Positions 45,315 to 54,862 of a stretch of 64,000 nucleotides of DNA are shown here, in pieces. The DNA lies in contig NZ_QLMK01000001.1 of the NCBI RefSeq assembly GCF_003259955.1, positions 559,411-623,410 on the forward strand, given 5' to 3'. The position numbers and the translations under genes are program-made. The stretch is from Falsochrobactrum ovis (GTDB taxonomy: Bacteria; Pseudomonadota; Alphaproteobacteria; Rhizobiales; Rhizobiaceae). Within the stretch, counting starts at the first letter, position 1. Each line of letters starts with the position of its first letter. The notes beneath the pieces are model-generated. The model did no database searches and had not been told where the DNA came from. It saw nothing but the letters and a program-made list of their open reading frames with translations.

Positions 45315-46598
45315 TTAGCTTTCAATCTTTTCGCGCTCTACGGCGCGCCACCCAATATCCTTGCGATAAAATCCTTCCGGCCAATCAATCTGCTTAACGA
45401 TTTCATAGACCTTGCTCTGCGCCTGAGCGACCGTATCAGCGATAGCAGTGATATTCAGAACCCGCCCGCCATTGGCAATAAGTTCGCCATTTTTTTCGGC
45501 GGTACCGGCATGGAAAATTTTAGCCCCTTCGATACCATCAAATTTTTCAAGCCCGCGAATGCTGCTGCCTTTGCGCACATTGGTGGGATAGCCTTCTGCG
45601 GCCATCACTACGGTAAGCGCCGGATTGTCTTTCCATTCGATAGCCACTTCATCAAGTTTGCCATCGACCGCTGCTTTGATGAGCTCCAAAAGGTCGCTTT
45701 CAAGACGCATCATCAGAACCTGGCATTCAGGATCACCGAAGCGGGTATTATATTCAATCAGCTTGGGACCATCTTTTGTGATCATCAGCCCAGCAAATAG
45801 CACACCTGAAAATGGCGCGCCAATTTCTTCCATGCCGCGCATGGTGGGTTCAATCAATTCGCGCATGGTCCGCTCGACCAGTTCAGGCGTCATGACAGGA
45901 GCAGGTGCATAAGCGCCCATGCCGCCGGTATTGACGCCCGTGTCGCCATCGCCTACGCGCTTGTGATCTTGAGCAGAGCCCAGCGCAAGAGCGGTCTTGC
46001 CATCACAAATGCAGAAAAAACTTGCTTCTTCACCGTCGAGATATTCTTCGACGACCACTTCCGCGCCCGCTGACCCGAACGCGCCTTCAAAACAAGCATC
46101 CACCGCATCAAGCGCTTCTTCAACTGTCATGGCAACCACGACACCCTTACCCGCAGCCAGTCCGTCAGCCTTGACCACAATGGGCGCGCCCTGTTGGCGA
46201 ATATAGGCTTTGGCTTTGGGCGCATTATTGAAACGGCCATAGGCACCAGTCGGAATATCAAACTGTGCACAAAGATCTTTAGTGAAGCCTTTTGACCCTT
46301 CAAGCTGAGCCGCAGCTTTTGACGGGCCGAAAACTTGAATATCGTGAGCGCGAAGATCGTCAGCCAATCCTGCCACCAATGGGGCTTCCGGCCCCACAAT
46401 CACCAGATCTATTGCGTGATCTTTGGCGAAAGCGATTACCGCCGCATGATCATCCACATTGAGATCGACAAGTTCGGCAAACTCGGCAATGCCCGGATTG
46501 CCGGGCGCGCAGTAAAGCTTGGATAGCAAGGGGGAGGCGGAGAGTTTCCATGCAAGCGCGTGCTCGCGACCACCGGAACCGATCAACAGGACTTTCAT
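45315..46598 (-). CDS. purD: Phosphoribosylamine-glycine ligase
   Basis: A 427-residue ATP-grasp enzyme of purine synthesis (GAR synthetase). It begins [38 protein letters not shown] is the ATP-grasp loop, [20 protein letters not shown] is the family signature, and [19 protein letters not shown] carries the metal-binding Glu/Asn. GGAG is seven bases before ATG. Divergent from ubiA. Confidence 0.97.
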   Translation of the reverse strand: MKVLLIGSGGREHALAWKLSASPLLSKLYCAPGNPGIAEFAELVDLNVDDHAAVIAFAKDHAIDLVIVGPEAPLVAGLADDLRAHDIQVFGPSKAAAQLEGSKGFTKDLCAQFDIPTGAYGRFNNAPKAKAYIRQQGAPIVVKADGLAAGKGVVVAMTVEEALDAVDACFEGAFGSAGAEVVVEEYLDGEEASFFCICDGKTALALGSAQDHKRVGDGDTGVNTGGMGAYAPAPVMTPELVERTMRELIEPTMRGMEEIGAPFSGVLFAGLMITKDGPKLIEYNTRFGDPECQVLMMRLESDLLELIKAAVDGKLDEVAIEWKDNPALTVVMAAEGYPTNVRKGSSIRGLEKFDGIEGAKIFHAGTAEKNGELIANGGRVLNITAIADTVAQAQSKVYEIVKQIDWPEGFYRKDIGWRAVEREKIES

Positions 46599-46824
46599 GC
46601 CTTGCTCCCTGGCTGTGATGTAAATAAACGTTTATATAACTCGGGTCTCTATTGCTCCTTGTCGTAATGGGCAAGGGCGCTTAGCAATTTTTTCAACAAA
46701 AGCGCAGTGGATGGTCCATTGTGTCACCCATTCTATTGAAATCTACCCTATATGCGTGTGAGATTTATGTGCGTGTGATTTGAAGCGGTTTCATGCCATT
46801 GGTAGAATTTCAGGAAAGCAAATA

Positions 46825-47841
46825 ATGATGCAGCAACCTCATCCCGGCTCTGCGGCCGGTTCTGATGTTCAAACGCGGGAAACGCGCGGACGGGTGAAAG
46901 ACGCTCCGTCGGGACATTGGGTCTATCGCGCATTGCCGCAATGGCTTTGGCCCTATGCTCAGCTTGCGCGCTGGGACCGGCCAATTGGTTGGCAATTGCT
47001 GCTTTGGCCTTGCTGGTGGTCAGCCGCACTTGTGGCGGGCGCTGGCGCAAAACCGGGCGACGGTGTCTGGACCGTGATGCCTTCGCTTTGGCATCTGCTT
47101 CTGTTTTTGGTGGGCGCGGTGGCCATGCGTGGCGCAGGCTGTACCTATAATGATCTGGTCGATCAGGATATTGATGATAAAGTTGATCGCACCCGCTCGC
47201 GGCCGCTGCCTTCTGGGCAGGTCACGCGCAATCAGGCAAAAATCTTTCTCATTTTGCAGTCGCTGGTCGGACTTGCGGTCGTTTTGCAATTTAACCGCTT
47301 CGCCATTGGGCTTGGCTTTGCTTCATTACTGGTGGTCGCTGCCTATCCATTCATGAAGCGCATCACCAATTGGCCTCAGCTGGTCTTAGGTCTGGCTTTT
47401 TCATGGGGAGCGCTCATGGGATGGGCCGCGGTCAATGGTTCGCTCGCTCTGCCGCCAGTTCTGCTTTATATCGGCGCAATTTTGTGGACGATTGGCTACG
47501 ATACTATCTATGCCCATCAGGATAAGGAAGATGACGCACTTGTCGGCGTGCGTTCAACAGCGCGGCTATTCGGAAAACATACAAAGACTGCGCTTTTGGT
47601 TCTTTATGGTGGTGCGCTTTGCTTCTTCGCCGGAGCTTTTGCGACCGCTCAAGTGCCAATGCCTGCTCTAGCGGGCCTGTTAGCCGCCGCTGCCCATATG
47701 TATCGTCAGATACACGTGCTCGACATCGACAATCCAGATCAATGTCTGCGGCTTTTTAAGTCAAACAGCGTCGTAGGTCTGCTGGTCTTTTTGGGGCTTG
47801 TCTTGGGAAGCCTCTGGGTTGCGATCAAGCCGCTAGTTTGA
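46825..47841 (+). CDS. ubiA: 4-hydroxybenzoate octaprenyltransferase UbiA
   Basis: A 338-residue, about nine-helix prenyltransferase starting MMQQPHPGS, with AGGA nine bases upstream; an in-frame TTG 45 nt earlier is unlikely. The two aspartate motifs are TYNDLVDQDIDDKVDRTRSR (about 119) and YDTIYAHQDKEDDALVG (about 235). It attaches the polyprenyl tail to 4-hydroxybenzoate in ubiquinone synthesis, using the product of the polyprenyl synthase at 32471. Its N-terminus is about 40 residues longer than the E. coli enzyme. Convergent with pdxH across a shared hairpin. Confidence 0.93.
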   Translation: MMQQPHPGSAAGSDVQTRETRGRVKDAPSGHWVYRALPQWLWPYAQLARWDRPIGWQLLLWPCWWSAALVAGAGAKPGDGVWTVMPSLWHLLLFLVGAVAMRGAGCTYNDLVDQDIDDKVDRTRSRPLPSGQVTRNQAKIFLILQSLVGLAVVLQFNRFAIGLGFASLLVVAAYPFMKRITNWPQLVLGLAFSWGALMGWAAVNGSLALPPVLLYIGAILWTIGYDTIYAHQDKEDDALVGVRSTARLFGKHTKTALLVLYGGALCFFAGAFATAQVPMPALAGLLAAAAHMYRQIHVLDIDNPDQCLRLFKSNSVVGLLVFLGLVLGSLWVAIKPLV

Positions 47842-47844
47842 CAA

Positions 47845-47866
47845 AAGGCCACCCAAAGGTGGCCTT
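47845..47866. terminator. Bidirectional terminator between ubiA and pdxH
   Basis: AAGGCCACC-caaa-GGTGGCCTT, four bases after the ubiA stop and ten from the pdxH stop. The minus-strand side has TTTT after the stem. Confidence 0.8.
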
Positions 47867-47875
47867 CGCAACAGC

Positions 47876-48487
47876 TTATGGGTAAAGCCGCTCCCGATGC
47901 CACTGACCTTCAGGATCTGGTCGGGTAAAGAGTACCCGATCATGCAGGCGAAATGCACGGTCATGCCAGAACTCAATCGAAACCGGCCGGATGCGAAAAC
48001 CTGACCAATAGGCTGGCCGTGGAATGTCGCCCACGACATATTTTGCAGTATATTCAGCCACCGCTTTTTCCAGTGCAAAGCGGCTTTCAAGCGGGCGCGA
48101 TTGTTTCGAAGCCCATGCGCCGATGCGGCTGCCGCGCGGTCGGGAAGCATAATAAGCGTCGGCTTCTGCATCATCGACTTTTTCCACCAATCCGCGCACA
48201 CGTACCTGTCGACGCAGAGATTTCCAATGGAAACACAGGGCCGCCTTCCACGAGGACAGAATTTCTTGCCCCTTTTGGCTTTCATAATTGGTGTAAAAAA
48301 CAAAGCCCTGCTCATCAAAATCTTTAAGCAGCACCATGCGCACATTTGGCAAACCCTCCGAATCGACCGTAGCGAGCGCTACCGCATTCGGATCATTGGG
48401 TTCGTGCTGCGCAGCATCGCCGAGCCATTGCGCGAAGAGCTTGTAAGGTTGGGTGCTTTGCGTGAAGTCGTCGCTGGATTCTGTCAT
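47876..48487 (-). CDS. pdxH: Pyridoxamine 5'-phosphate oxidase
   Basis: A 203-residue FMN enzyme that makes pyridoxal 5'-phosphate from PNP or [23 protein letters not shown] and [13 protein letters not shown], then [20 protein letters not shown] bind [23 protein letters not shown] and [17 protein letters not shown], then ERLYP at the very end are diagnostic. Length is typical. Confidence 0.96.
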   Translation of the reverse strand: MTESSDDFTQSTQPYKLFAQWLGDAAQHEPNDPNAVALATVDSEGLPNVRMVLLKDFDEQGFVFYTNYESQKGQEILSSWKAALCFHWKSLRRQVRVRGLVEKVDDAEADAYYASRPRGSRIGAWASKQSRPLESRFALEKAVAEYTAKYVVGDIPRPAYWSGFRIRPVSIEFWHDRAFRLHDRVLFTRPDPEGQWHRERLYP

Positions 48488-48712
48488 TGTCGCAATTCAT
48501 TTCTGTAAATAAAGATCAGCCGAATTCTCGCTAGCTTCATCCAGTTCGCTAATATTGTCTATGCCCAAAGCTGGTTCACTCTGTCACAAGGGCTGAGATT
48601 TTGTGCAATGGATGCTGCCCGCTAAGCCTTTCTTTACCTTGCAAACATACCGCTTATTAACTTCGTATTGTCATAATTCTCGCATCAATATCACGAAAGC
48701 AAGGGACGAATA

Positions 48713-49183
48713 TTGGCCGTCAAAGCAGCATACCGTCAAATAGGCGCGCTTCTGCCTCGATCTCAATCCGCGCTTTCGCGTTTGGCGCTGATGACCACTG
48801 TTTTCTTGGTGCTCGGTGGGTGCGCCATGGGCGGTTTCAGCCTTGATAAGGCTGTGCCCGATAAATCAACGGTTACAGGCTCCATAAGCACCCCGCACAA
48901 AGCAGAAGCTGATAAGGGCAGTATCTCTGACCAATCAGCTATCAAGAGCATTGTTTCTGCGCTCAACTTTTCTGAGTGGGGCAAGCAGCCAGTGCCTTGG
49001 GCTAACCCCGATACGGGAAGCCAGGGCACAATCACTGCCATAGATGAAACGCGAACAGATAATATTCTCTGTCGTCAATTCCAGACCTCGCGCGAGGCTT
49101 TTGACGGGGTTTCTATCTATCGTGGCGAGACATGTATGCAGCCCGGCGGCAATTGGATCCTAACTTCTTTTGCGCCGATCTAA
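48713..49183 (+). CDS. RT0821/Lpp0805-type surface lipoprotein
   Basis: A 156-residue lipoprotein. The start is probably TTG 48713 (AGGGA about seven bases upstream), giving a signal with basic N-region (AAYRQIGALLPRSQSALSRL) and lipobox VLGGC with C37. Starting at Met27 would leave almost no signal. The C-terminal half (WANPDTGSQGTITAIDETRT, then CRQFQTSREAFDG and GETCMQPGGNW) matches the RT0821/Lpp0805 surface-antigen group related to the rickettsial 17-kDa antigen. Outer-membrane anchored; function unknown. The long upstream gap (48488-48712) holds its promoter. Confidence 0.85.
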   Translation: MAVKAAYRQIGALLPRSQSALSRLALMTTVFLVLGGCAMGGFSLDKAVPDKSTVTGSISTPHKAEADKGSISDQSAIKSIVSALNFSEWGKQPVPWANPDTGSQGTITAIDETRTDNILCRQFQTSREAFDGVSIYRGETCMQPGGNWILTSFAPI

Positions 49184-49286
49184 TTGTTTTCCTTGCAACT
49201 CTGGAAGTTTTCCTTTTCCGTGCGCATATTAATGGCCAAAGAGTCTAACGACTGAATATAAAGTCATTTTCCTGAATGAGGACTAT

Positions 49287-50264
49287 ATGCGCGATCCCTA
49301 TAGCGTGCTGGGCGTCGCTAAAACGGCGAAGCAAGATGAAATCAAATCGGCGTTTCGCAAGCTCGCCAAAAAGCTGCATCCTGACCAGAATAAAGATGAT
49401 CCGAAGGCGCAGGAGCGCTTTTCGGAAATTAATCAAGCCTATGAAATCATCGGCGATAAAGACCGTCGCGCCCAATTTGACCGCGGCGAAATCGACGCTG
49501 AGGGCAAGCCCGTTTTTCAGGGTTTTGGAGGGCAGGGCTTTGGAGGGCAGGGCTTTGGAGGGCAGGGCTTTGCCGGCCAAGGTGGCGCTGATCCCTTTGC
49601 GCAATTCAGACAGGGTGGGGGAAACTCCAGCCATTTCGAATTTCGTAGCGGACCGGGCGGAGCGCAGGGCTTTGGCGGGGCTGATGATATCCTCAACGAT
49701 CTTTTCGGCGGCATGTTTGGCGGTGCGCGTCCGGGCGGCGGCGGCGCGCGGCAGCGTGGCCGGGTAAAAGGCAACGATATTTCCGCTTCAATTTCCATCA
49801 CGCTTGAGCAGGCAGTGGGTGCGGAAAACGTCGAAGCGGTTTTCCCCAACGGTAAGCGGTTAAATATCAAGCTGCCAAAATATGTTGAGGACGGCCAAAC
49901 GATCCGGCTCAAAGGCCAGGGCGAACCTCTGATGGGCGGCAGTCCCGGTGATGCGCTGGTGACGATCCGTTTCAAGCGGAATGCGCGTTTTACCCTTGAG
50001 GGCCGCGATGTGCATGTTGATGTTCCAGTTTCGCTCGCTGACGCAGTTCTTGGAGGCAAAGAGGAAATTGAAACTCTGGATGGACGCATCGCCATCAAAG
50101 TGCCGGCTTGGTCGAGTTCAGATCGGATCCTTCGACTGAAAGGAAAGGGCTTGCCGCTCAAAGCGGGAGGCCGTGGCGATCTTTATGCGCATTTGCGCAT
50201 CATGCTGCCGGAAGGCGGGGATGCAGAACTCGAAGAATTTTTGCGCAAACGTAAGGATGTTTAG
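49287..50264 (+). CDS. DnaJ-class molecular chaperone, CbpA-like
   Basis: A 325-residue J-domain protein: J domain (residues 2-68) with the HPD motif in LHPDQNK that stimulates DnaK, a glycine/phenylalanine-rich linker, and two beta-sandwich client-binding domains (from about 165, [20 protein letters not shown]) ending [20 protein letters not shown]. No CXXCXGXG zinc fingers are present, so it is the CbpA/type II form. The G/F linker contains four GFGGQ-type repeats from a 15-bp tandem DNA repeat. Monocistronic. Confidence 0.93.
   Translation: MRDPYSVLGVAKTAKQDEIKSAFRKLAKKLHPDQNKDDPKAQERFSEINQAYEIIGDKDRRAQFDRGEIDAEGKPVFQGFGGQGFGGQGFGGQGFAGQGGADPFAQFRQGGGNSSHFEFRSGPGGAQGFGGADDILNDLFGGMFGGARPGGGGARQRGRVKGNDISASISITLEQAVGAENVEAVFPNGKRLNIKLPKYVEDGQTIRLKGQGEPLMGGSPGDALVTIRFKRNARFTLEGRDVHVDVPVSLADAVLGGKEEIETLDGRIAIKVPAWSSSDRILRLKGKGLPLKAGGRGDLYAHLRIMLPEGGDAELEEFLRKRKDV
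49521..49580. repeat. Four tandem 15-bp units encoding GFGGQ in the J-domain protein
   Basis: GG[CT]TTTGGAGGGCAG occurs at 49521, 49536 and 49551, with a diverged fourth unit at 49566 (GFAGQ). The second and third units are identical. Confidence 0.95.
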
Positions 50265-50410
50265 TTAGTCCACACTTAAAAATTTGCCTTGTAAGCTGAT
50301 TTTAATACCCGAACGCATGACAATACCCGGCATTTTTATCGCCTATTGCTTGAAGGGAGCGCGAGGCTGTGCGATAGGGCACTGAGTGAGTATTTCAATG
50401 AGGACCCTTA

Positions 50411-51229
50411 ATGACCGCACAGTCAGGTTTATTGCAGGGCAAGCGCGGATTGATTCTGGGCGTAGCCAATAACCGTTCCATCGCTTGGGGTATTGCCAAA
50501 GCGGCTCGTGAGGCCGGTGCTGAACTCGCATTCACCTATATGGGTGAGGCGCTCAAGAAACGCGTTGAGCCGCTGGCTAAAGAATTGGATGCCTTTGTTG
50601 CCGGGCATTGCGATGTCAGCGATGCTGCAACTGTTGATGCAGTTTTCGAATCTATTGAGAAAAAATGGGGCAAGCTCGACTTCGTCGTTCATGCCATTGG
50701 TTTTTCCGATAAGGATGAGCTGACCGGACGTTATGTCGATACGTCTGAAGATAATTTCTCCAAGACGATGCTGATCTCGGTTTATTCGCTCACAGCAATC
50801 GCTCGCAGGGCTGAGAAATTGATGGCCGATGGCGGGTCGATTCTGACTCTGACCTATTACGGCGCTGAAAAAGTTATGCCGAATTACAATGTGATGGGCG
50901 TAGCCAAAGCAGCGCTTGAGGCGAGCGTGAAATATTTGGCTGTCGATCTTGGACCGCAGAATATTCGCGTTAACGCGATTTCAGCCGGACCAATCAAAAC
51001 GCTTGCATCCTCTGGCATTGGCGATTTCCGCTATATTCTTAAGTGGAATGAATATAATGCGCCCTTGCGCCGTACCGTCACCATTGAGGAAGTCGGCGAT
51101 GTTGGGCTTTATTTCCTCTCCGATCTGTCACGCTCTGTGACGGGCGAAATTCATCATGCTGACAGCGGCTATCATGTCATCGGCATGAAGGCCGTGGATG
51201 CGCCAGATATTTCGGTGGTCAAAGACTAG
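50411..51229 (+). CDS. fabI: Enoyl-[acyl-carrier-protein] reductase (NADH) FabI
   Basis: A 272-residue short-chain dehydrogenase. GKRGLILGVANNRSIAWGIA (11-30) is the FabI cofactor loop. The active site includes YYGAEKVMPNYNVMGVAKAA with the catalytic Tyr-x6-Lys (YNVMGVAK). The C-terminus has SGIGDFRYILKWNEYNAPLR. It performs the last reduction of each fatty-acid elongation round. Nine bases separate it from the downstream phosphatase gene. Confidence 0.95.
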   Translation: MTAQSGLLQGKRGLILGVANNRSIAWGIAKAAREAGAELAFTYMGEALKKRVEPLAKELDAFVAGHCDVSDAATVDAVFESIEKKWGKLDFVVHAIGFSDKDELTGRYVDTSEDNFSKTMLISVYSLTAIARRAEKLMADGGSILTLTYYGAEKVMPNYNVMGVAKAALEASVKYLAVDLGPQNIRVNAISAGPIKTLASSGIGDFRYILKWNEYNAPLRRTVTIEEVGDVGLYFLSDLSRSVTGEIHHADSGYHVIGMKAVDAPDISVVKD

Positions 51230-51238
51230 GAAAAAGAA

Positions 51239-51829
51239 GTGGCTCGGGAAATTATCTACTTCTCGCGTCACGGCGAGACCGACTGGAACGTTTCACAACG
51301 CATTCAAGGCCAGCTTGATATTGATATCAATGATCATGGCCGTGCGCAGGCAGACCGTAACGGGGATATGCTCAAATCGCTTATTGGCGATGCAGCGGGC
51401 TTCGATTTTGTCGCAAGCCCGCTACGCCGGACCCGCGAAACAATGGAGCGTATTCGTCTGCGCATGGGGCTCGACCCCTATGATTTTCGCACTGACCCGC
51501 AATTGATGGAACTTAATTTCGGCGACTGGCAAGGCTTCATGTTGGAAGATATTGCCAAGGCGGGCGATCTATTGGTCAAAGAACGCGCCCGCGACAAGTG
51601 GAATTTTATCCCTCCCGGCGCAAGCGCTGAAAGCTATATGGCGCTCTCGCAGCGTATTGGCCGCTGGGTAGAAGCGGTGGAATGGCCCACCGTCTGCGTG
51701 ACGCATGGCGGCTGCATCAGAACATTATTCTATCTTTATGGAAAAATGGACGGGCACGAAGCGGCTAATCTTTCCATTCCGCAAGATAAAATCCTCAGAT
51801 TTCAAAATGGCCGTCTCGATTGGCTTTGA
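51239..51829 (+). CDS. Histidine phosphatase family protein
   Basis: A 196-residue phosphoglycerate-mutase-like phosphatase starting at GTG 51239 (AGGA eight bases upstream). The catalytic RHG motif is IIYFSRHGETDWN, the second Arg lies in ASPLRRTRETMERIR, the acid is in QLMELNFGDWQGFM, and the second His is in VCVTHGGCIRTLF. The substrate is unknown; some members act on phosphosugars or alpha-ribazole phosphate. It is likely co-transcribed with fabI. Confidence 0.9.
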   Translation: MAREIIYFSRHGETDWNVSQRIQGQLDIDINDHGRAQADRNGDMLKSLIGDAAGFDFVASPLRRTRETMERIRLRMGLDPYDFRTDPQLMELNFGDWQGFMLEDIAKAGDLLVKERARDKWNFIPPGASAESYMALSQRIGRWVEAVEWPTVCVTHGGCIRTLFYLYGKMDGHEAANLSIPQDKILRFQNGRLDWL

Positions 51830-51950
51830 TGCTTGAGCGGTTTTGCGTCTAATTTTCATAAACGCCTGGGTGAGCGACGAATGAGGCGCATAAGTGAGAT
51901 AAGCTCAAACAGCTAAATCTTGGCACAGGCAGCAAGAGCGTTCCGTTCGC

Positions 51951-52202
51951 TCAAGGGGCTTCCTGAATATCGGTGATAAAGCGCGTATTTTCCGCCACAT
52001 CATAAAGTATGATTACTTCCATGCCGGGATTGATAGCGGAATAATCGAACTCGCCCGGCAGCTTATAGACAAAGCCATCATCAAGCGTAATTGTTTCTTC
52101 TTCCGCATCGACTTGGATGATCGTTCCTTCAACATCATCGGCCAATGCGACATTTGAAAAAAGCGACGCTAGGATCATAATCAGTCCTGCTAAATATGGC
52201 AT
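51951..52202 (-). CDS. DUF1344 family exported small protein
   Basis: An 83-residue protein with signal peptide MPYLAGLIMILASLFSNVAL, cleaved near ALAD, and a small beta-rich domain (VEGTIIQVDAEEETITLDDG, then LPGEFDYSAINPG and VIILYDV). This pattern is DUF1344, common in rhizobia, of unknown function and probably periplasmic. Single gene between the phosphatase and aroC; the 282 bp on its upstream side (52203-52484) contains no gene I can support. Confidence 0.85.
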   Translation of the reverse strand: MPYLAGLIMILASLFSNVALADDVEGTIIQVDAEEETITLDDGFVYKLPGEFDYSAINPGMEVIILYDVAENTRFITDIQEAP

Positions 52203-52484
52203 TACGTCATCCTCTCCTGCGGTGGTGCGTGATTGATTCGACTATTGTGACGGGCCCTGCGTAGGTGTCGATGCTGATCTCGAGAAAGATTTTCTTAGGC
52301 ATAATTTGCCAACGCAACGCTGTACAAAGAATTAGGCAGCACGAATATGGCAAAAACAATGCGGGATTTGGCAGATCCTAAGGAAAATCCTTGTTACTGC
52401 GCGCCATGATTTGACCAGCGCACAAAAGGCCAATAAAACTGCCTGATCTTGCCTTTTCAGGCTCTTCCGCAATCGGGTCAAGCA

Positions 52485-53579
52485 ATGTCTCATAATAGTT
52501 TCGGTCATTTGTTCCGCGTCACTACCTGGGGTGAAAGCCACGGTCTTGCACTTGGTTGTGTTGTTGATGGGTGCCCGCCGGGCATTCGTTTCACGGAAGC
52601 CGAAATTCAGGCCTATCTGGATAAACGCAAGCCCGGCCAGTCCAAATATACCACCCAGCGCCGCGAAGCGGATCAAGTAAAGGTTCTTTCAGGCGTGTTG
52701 CTCGGCGATGATGGGGTCACAATGACCACCACTGGAACACCGATTTCCATGATGATCGAAAACACCGATCAGCGTTCGAAAGACTATGGCGATATTGCCC
52801 AGCAATATCGTCCCGGCCATGCTGATTATACCTATGATGTAAAATATGGCATTCGAGATTACCGTGGCGGCGGACGCTCTTCAGCGCGCGAAACGGCAGC
52901 GCGAGTGGCAGCAGGCGCCATTGCGCGCAAGATCGTACCGGGACTTCAAGTTCGTGGTGCGCTGGTTGCTATGGGTGTGCATGATATTGATCGCAGCCGC
53001 TGGGATTGGGCTGAAATAGATAATAATCCGTTTTTCACCCCTGATGCAGGCTCGGTCGAAATTTTTGCCAACTATCTAGATGGTATTCGCAAAGCGGGAT
53101 CATCCGTTGGAGCAATTATTGAAGTCGTTGCCGAAAATGTGCCAGCGGGAATTGGCGCGCCGATCTATGGCAAGTTGGACCAAGATATTGCCAGCTTGCT
53201 CATGTCGATTAATGCGGTCAAGGGCGTTGAAATCGGAAATGGCTTTAACGCTGCGCGGCTGACTGGCGAGGAAAATGCCGACGAAATGCGCATAGGCGAA
53301 GATGGCAAGCCGATTTTTCTTTCCAACCATGCCGGTGGCGTTCTTGGCGGGATTGCCAGCGGTGCGCCGGTCGTGGCGCGCTTTGCAGTCAAGCCAACCT
53401 CTTCCATTCTTACGCCGCGTAAATCCATCGACAGGCAAGGCAAGGAAGTGGATGTGATGACCAAAGGTCGTCATGATCCTTGTGTAGGCATTCGAGCCGT
53501 GCCAATTGGCGAGGCCATGGTTGCTTGCGCCATTGCCGATCACTATCTGCGTCACCGTGGCCAAACAGGTCGAATTTAA
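52485..53579 (+). CDS. aroC: Chorismate synthase
   Basis: A 364-residue protein starting [20 protein letters not shown], the family N-terminus; an in-frame TTG 36 nt earlier is not needed. [33 protein letters not shown] and [20 protein letters not shown] are signatures. It removes phosphate from EPSP to form chorismate, with reduced FMN as cofactor. Thirty bases before ribBX on the same strand. Confidence 0.97.
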   Translation: MSHNSFGHLFRVTTWGESHGLALGCVVDGCPPGIRFTEAEIQAYLDKRKPGQSKYTTQRREADQVKVLSGVLLGDDGVTMTTTGTPISMMIENTDQRSKDYGDIAQQYRPGHADYTYDVKYGIRDYRGGGRSSARETAARVAAGAIARKIVPGLQVRGALVAMGVHDIDRSRWDWAEIDNNPFFTPDAGSVEIFANYLDGIRKAGSSVGAIIEVVAENVPAGIGAPIYGKLDQDIASLLMSINAVKGVEIGNGFNAARLTGEENADEMRIGEDGKPIFLSNHAGGVLGGIASGAPVVARFAVKPTSSILTPRKSIDRQGKEVDVMTKGRHDPCVGIRAVPIGEAMVACAIADHYLRHRGQTGRI

Positions 53580-53609
53580 TAATCTGACTGCCCGAAAGAG
53601 GGTTAAAAG

Positions 53610-54785
53610 ATGAGCTATAATCAGAAACAGGTTGTTGATGCGCTGCGCGCTTTTGAGCGTGGTGAAATCGTCGTGGTTATGGATGATGATGGGCGTGAAA
53701 ACGAGGGCGACCTGATCGTTGCTGCGGTTCATTGTACGCCTGAAAAAATGGCATTCATCGTGCGCCATACTTCCGGTATTGTCTGCACACCAATGACGCG
53801 CGAAGAGGCAAAGCGGCTGAGCTTGACCCCAATGGTGGCAGAAAACGAATCAGCCCATACCACTGCTTTCACTGTCACCGTTGATTATCGCCATGGAACC
53901 ACTACCGGTATTTCCGCCGAAGACAGAACCCTAACAGTTCGCAATCTGGCTAATCCAAATGCTGGCCCATCGGATTTTGTCCGACCGGGCCATATTTTCC
54001 CGCTCGTTGCCCGCGAAGGCGGTGTGCTGATGCGATCTGGCCATACGGAAGCGGCGGTAGATCTTTGCAAGCTAGCAAACCTGCCGCCCATTGGTGTGAT
54101 TTGCGAACTCGTCAATGATGATGGCTCGGTCATGCGTGGTCCGCAGGTAACGGCATTTGCCGAGCAACATAAGCTACACCGTGTTACGGTGGCTGACTTG
54201 ATCGCCTATCGTCAACGCAAGGAAACCTTGGTCAAACGGGTTAGCGATGCCGCAATTACTACCTGTGCCGGTCCCGCACATGCATTTACCTATGAATTGC
54301 CCTGGGAGCCGATGCAGCATGTGGCAGTTGTATTTGGTGATATCCGCGATGGCGAGGACGTACCAGTGCGGTTGCACCGGGAAGACGTTTTAAGCGATGT
54401 ATTCGGCAAAAGCGACGCCAATGTCGGTGCGATTTTGGAACGAATTGGCAAGGATGGCCGCGGCGTCGTGGTCTATCTGCGCGAAGGTTCAGTCGGCGTT
54501 CGCTCTAATCACCAAGATCCTCGTGCTCGCAACGGCTTGGTGGGGAATCATGAAGCCTCAGTTGAGTCGCCGATTGAAGCCCCCATTGAACCCCCCATTG
54601 AACCCCCCATTGAAACTCATGCGGAAGCGCGGGCGCGGGACGAAGAGTGGCGTCAGATCGGACTGGGTGCGCAGATCCTCAAAGATCTTGGCATCACGTC
54701 GATTGTGCTGCTTGCCTCGCGCGAGCGTCATTATGTCGGTCTGGAAGGTTTCGGCATCAAAATTGCCCGCACCGAAATCATTTGA
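53610..54785 (+). CDS. ribB: 3,4-dihydroxy-2-butanone-4-phosphate synthase with degenerate GTP cyclohydrolase II domain (RibBX-like)
   Basis: A 391-residue two-domain protein. The RibB domain (about 1-205) has VVMDDDGRENEGDLIVAAVH, RPGHIFPLVAREGGVLMRSG and HTEAAVDLCKLA, the active-site set for making DHBP from ribulose 5-phosphate. The C-terminal part has the GTP cyclohydrolase II fold, but the zinc ligands are lost: the usual HSEC and RCDC elements read HRED and SDANV (RLHREDVLSDVFGKSDANVG). It therefore probably lacks cyclohydrolase activity, like RibBX proteins known in other proteobacteria. A PIEP repeat insert (about 321-336) interrupts this domain. It follows aroC. Confidence 0.92.
   Translation: MSYNQKQVVDALRAFERGEIVVVMDDDGRENEGDLIVAAVHCTPEKMAFIVRHTSGIVCTPMTREEAKRLSLTPMVAENESAHTTAFTVTVDYRHGTTTGISAEDRTLTVRNLANPNAGPSDFVRPGHIFPLVAREGGVLMRSGHTEAAVDLCKLANLPPIGVICELVNDDGSVMRGPQVTAFAEQHKLHRVTVADLIAYRQRKETLVKRVSDAAITTCAGPAHAFTYELPWEPMQHVAVVFGDIRDGEDVPVRLHREDVLSDVFGKSDANVGAILERIGKDGRGVVVYLREGSVGVRSNHQDPRARNGLVGNHEASVESPIEAPIEPPIEPPIETHAEARARDEEWRQIGLGAQILKDLGITSIVLLASRERHYVGLEGFGIKIARTEII
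54570..54617. repeat. Four 12-bp tandem units encoding PIEx in ribBX
   Basis: CC[CG]ATTGAAnCC-type units at 54570, 54582, 54594 and 54606 encode PIEA-PIEP-PIEP-PIET in frame. The second and third units are identical. Confidence 0.93.
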
Positions 54786-54862
54786 GGATTTAACCTGCCC
54801 AGCTAAAGCGGCCGAGCGTAACTTCCGGTTCAATTGACGCAGAACCGGTCTATAATAGCGCC

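Noticed and set aside
49517-50161. 214-codon minus-strand frame with repeated proline/lysine units
   Set aside because: It is the complement of the G/F repeat and client-binding domains of the J protein; repetitiveness comes from the 15-bp repeat.
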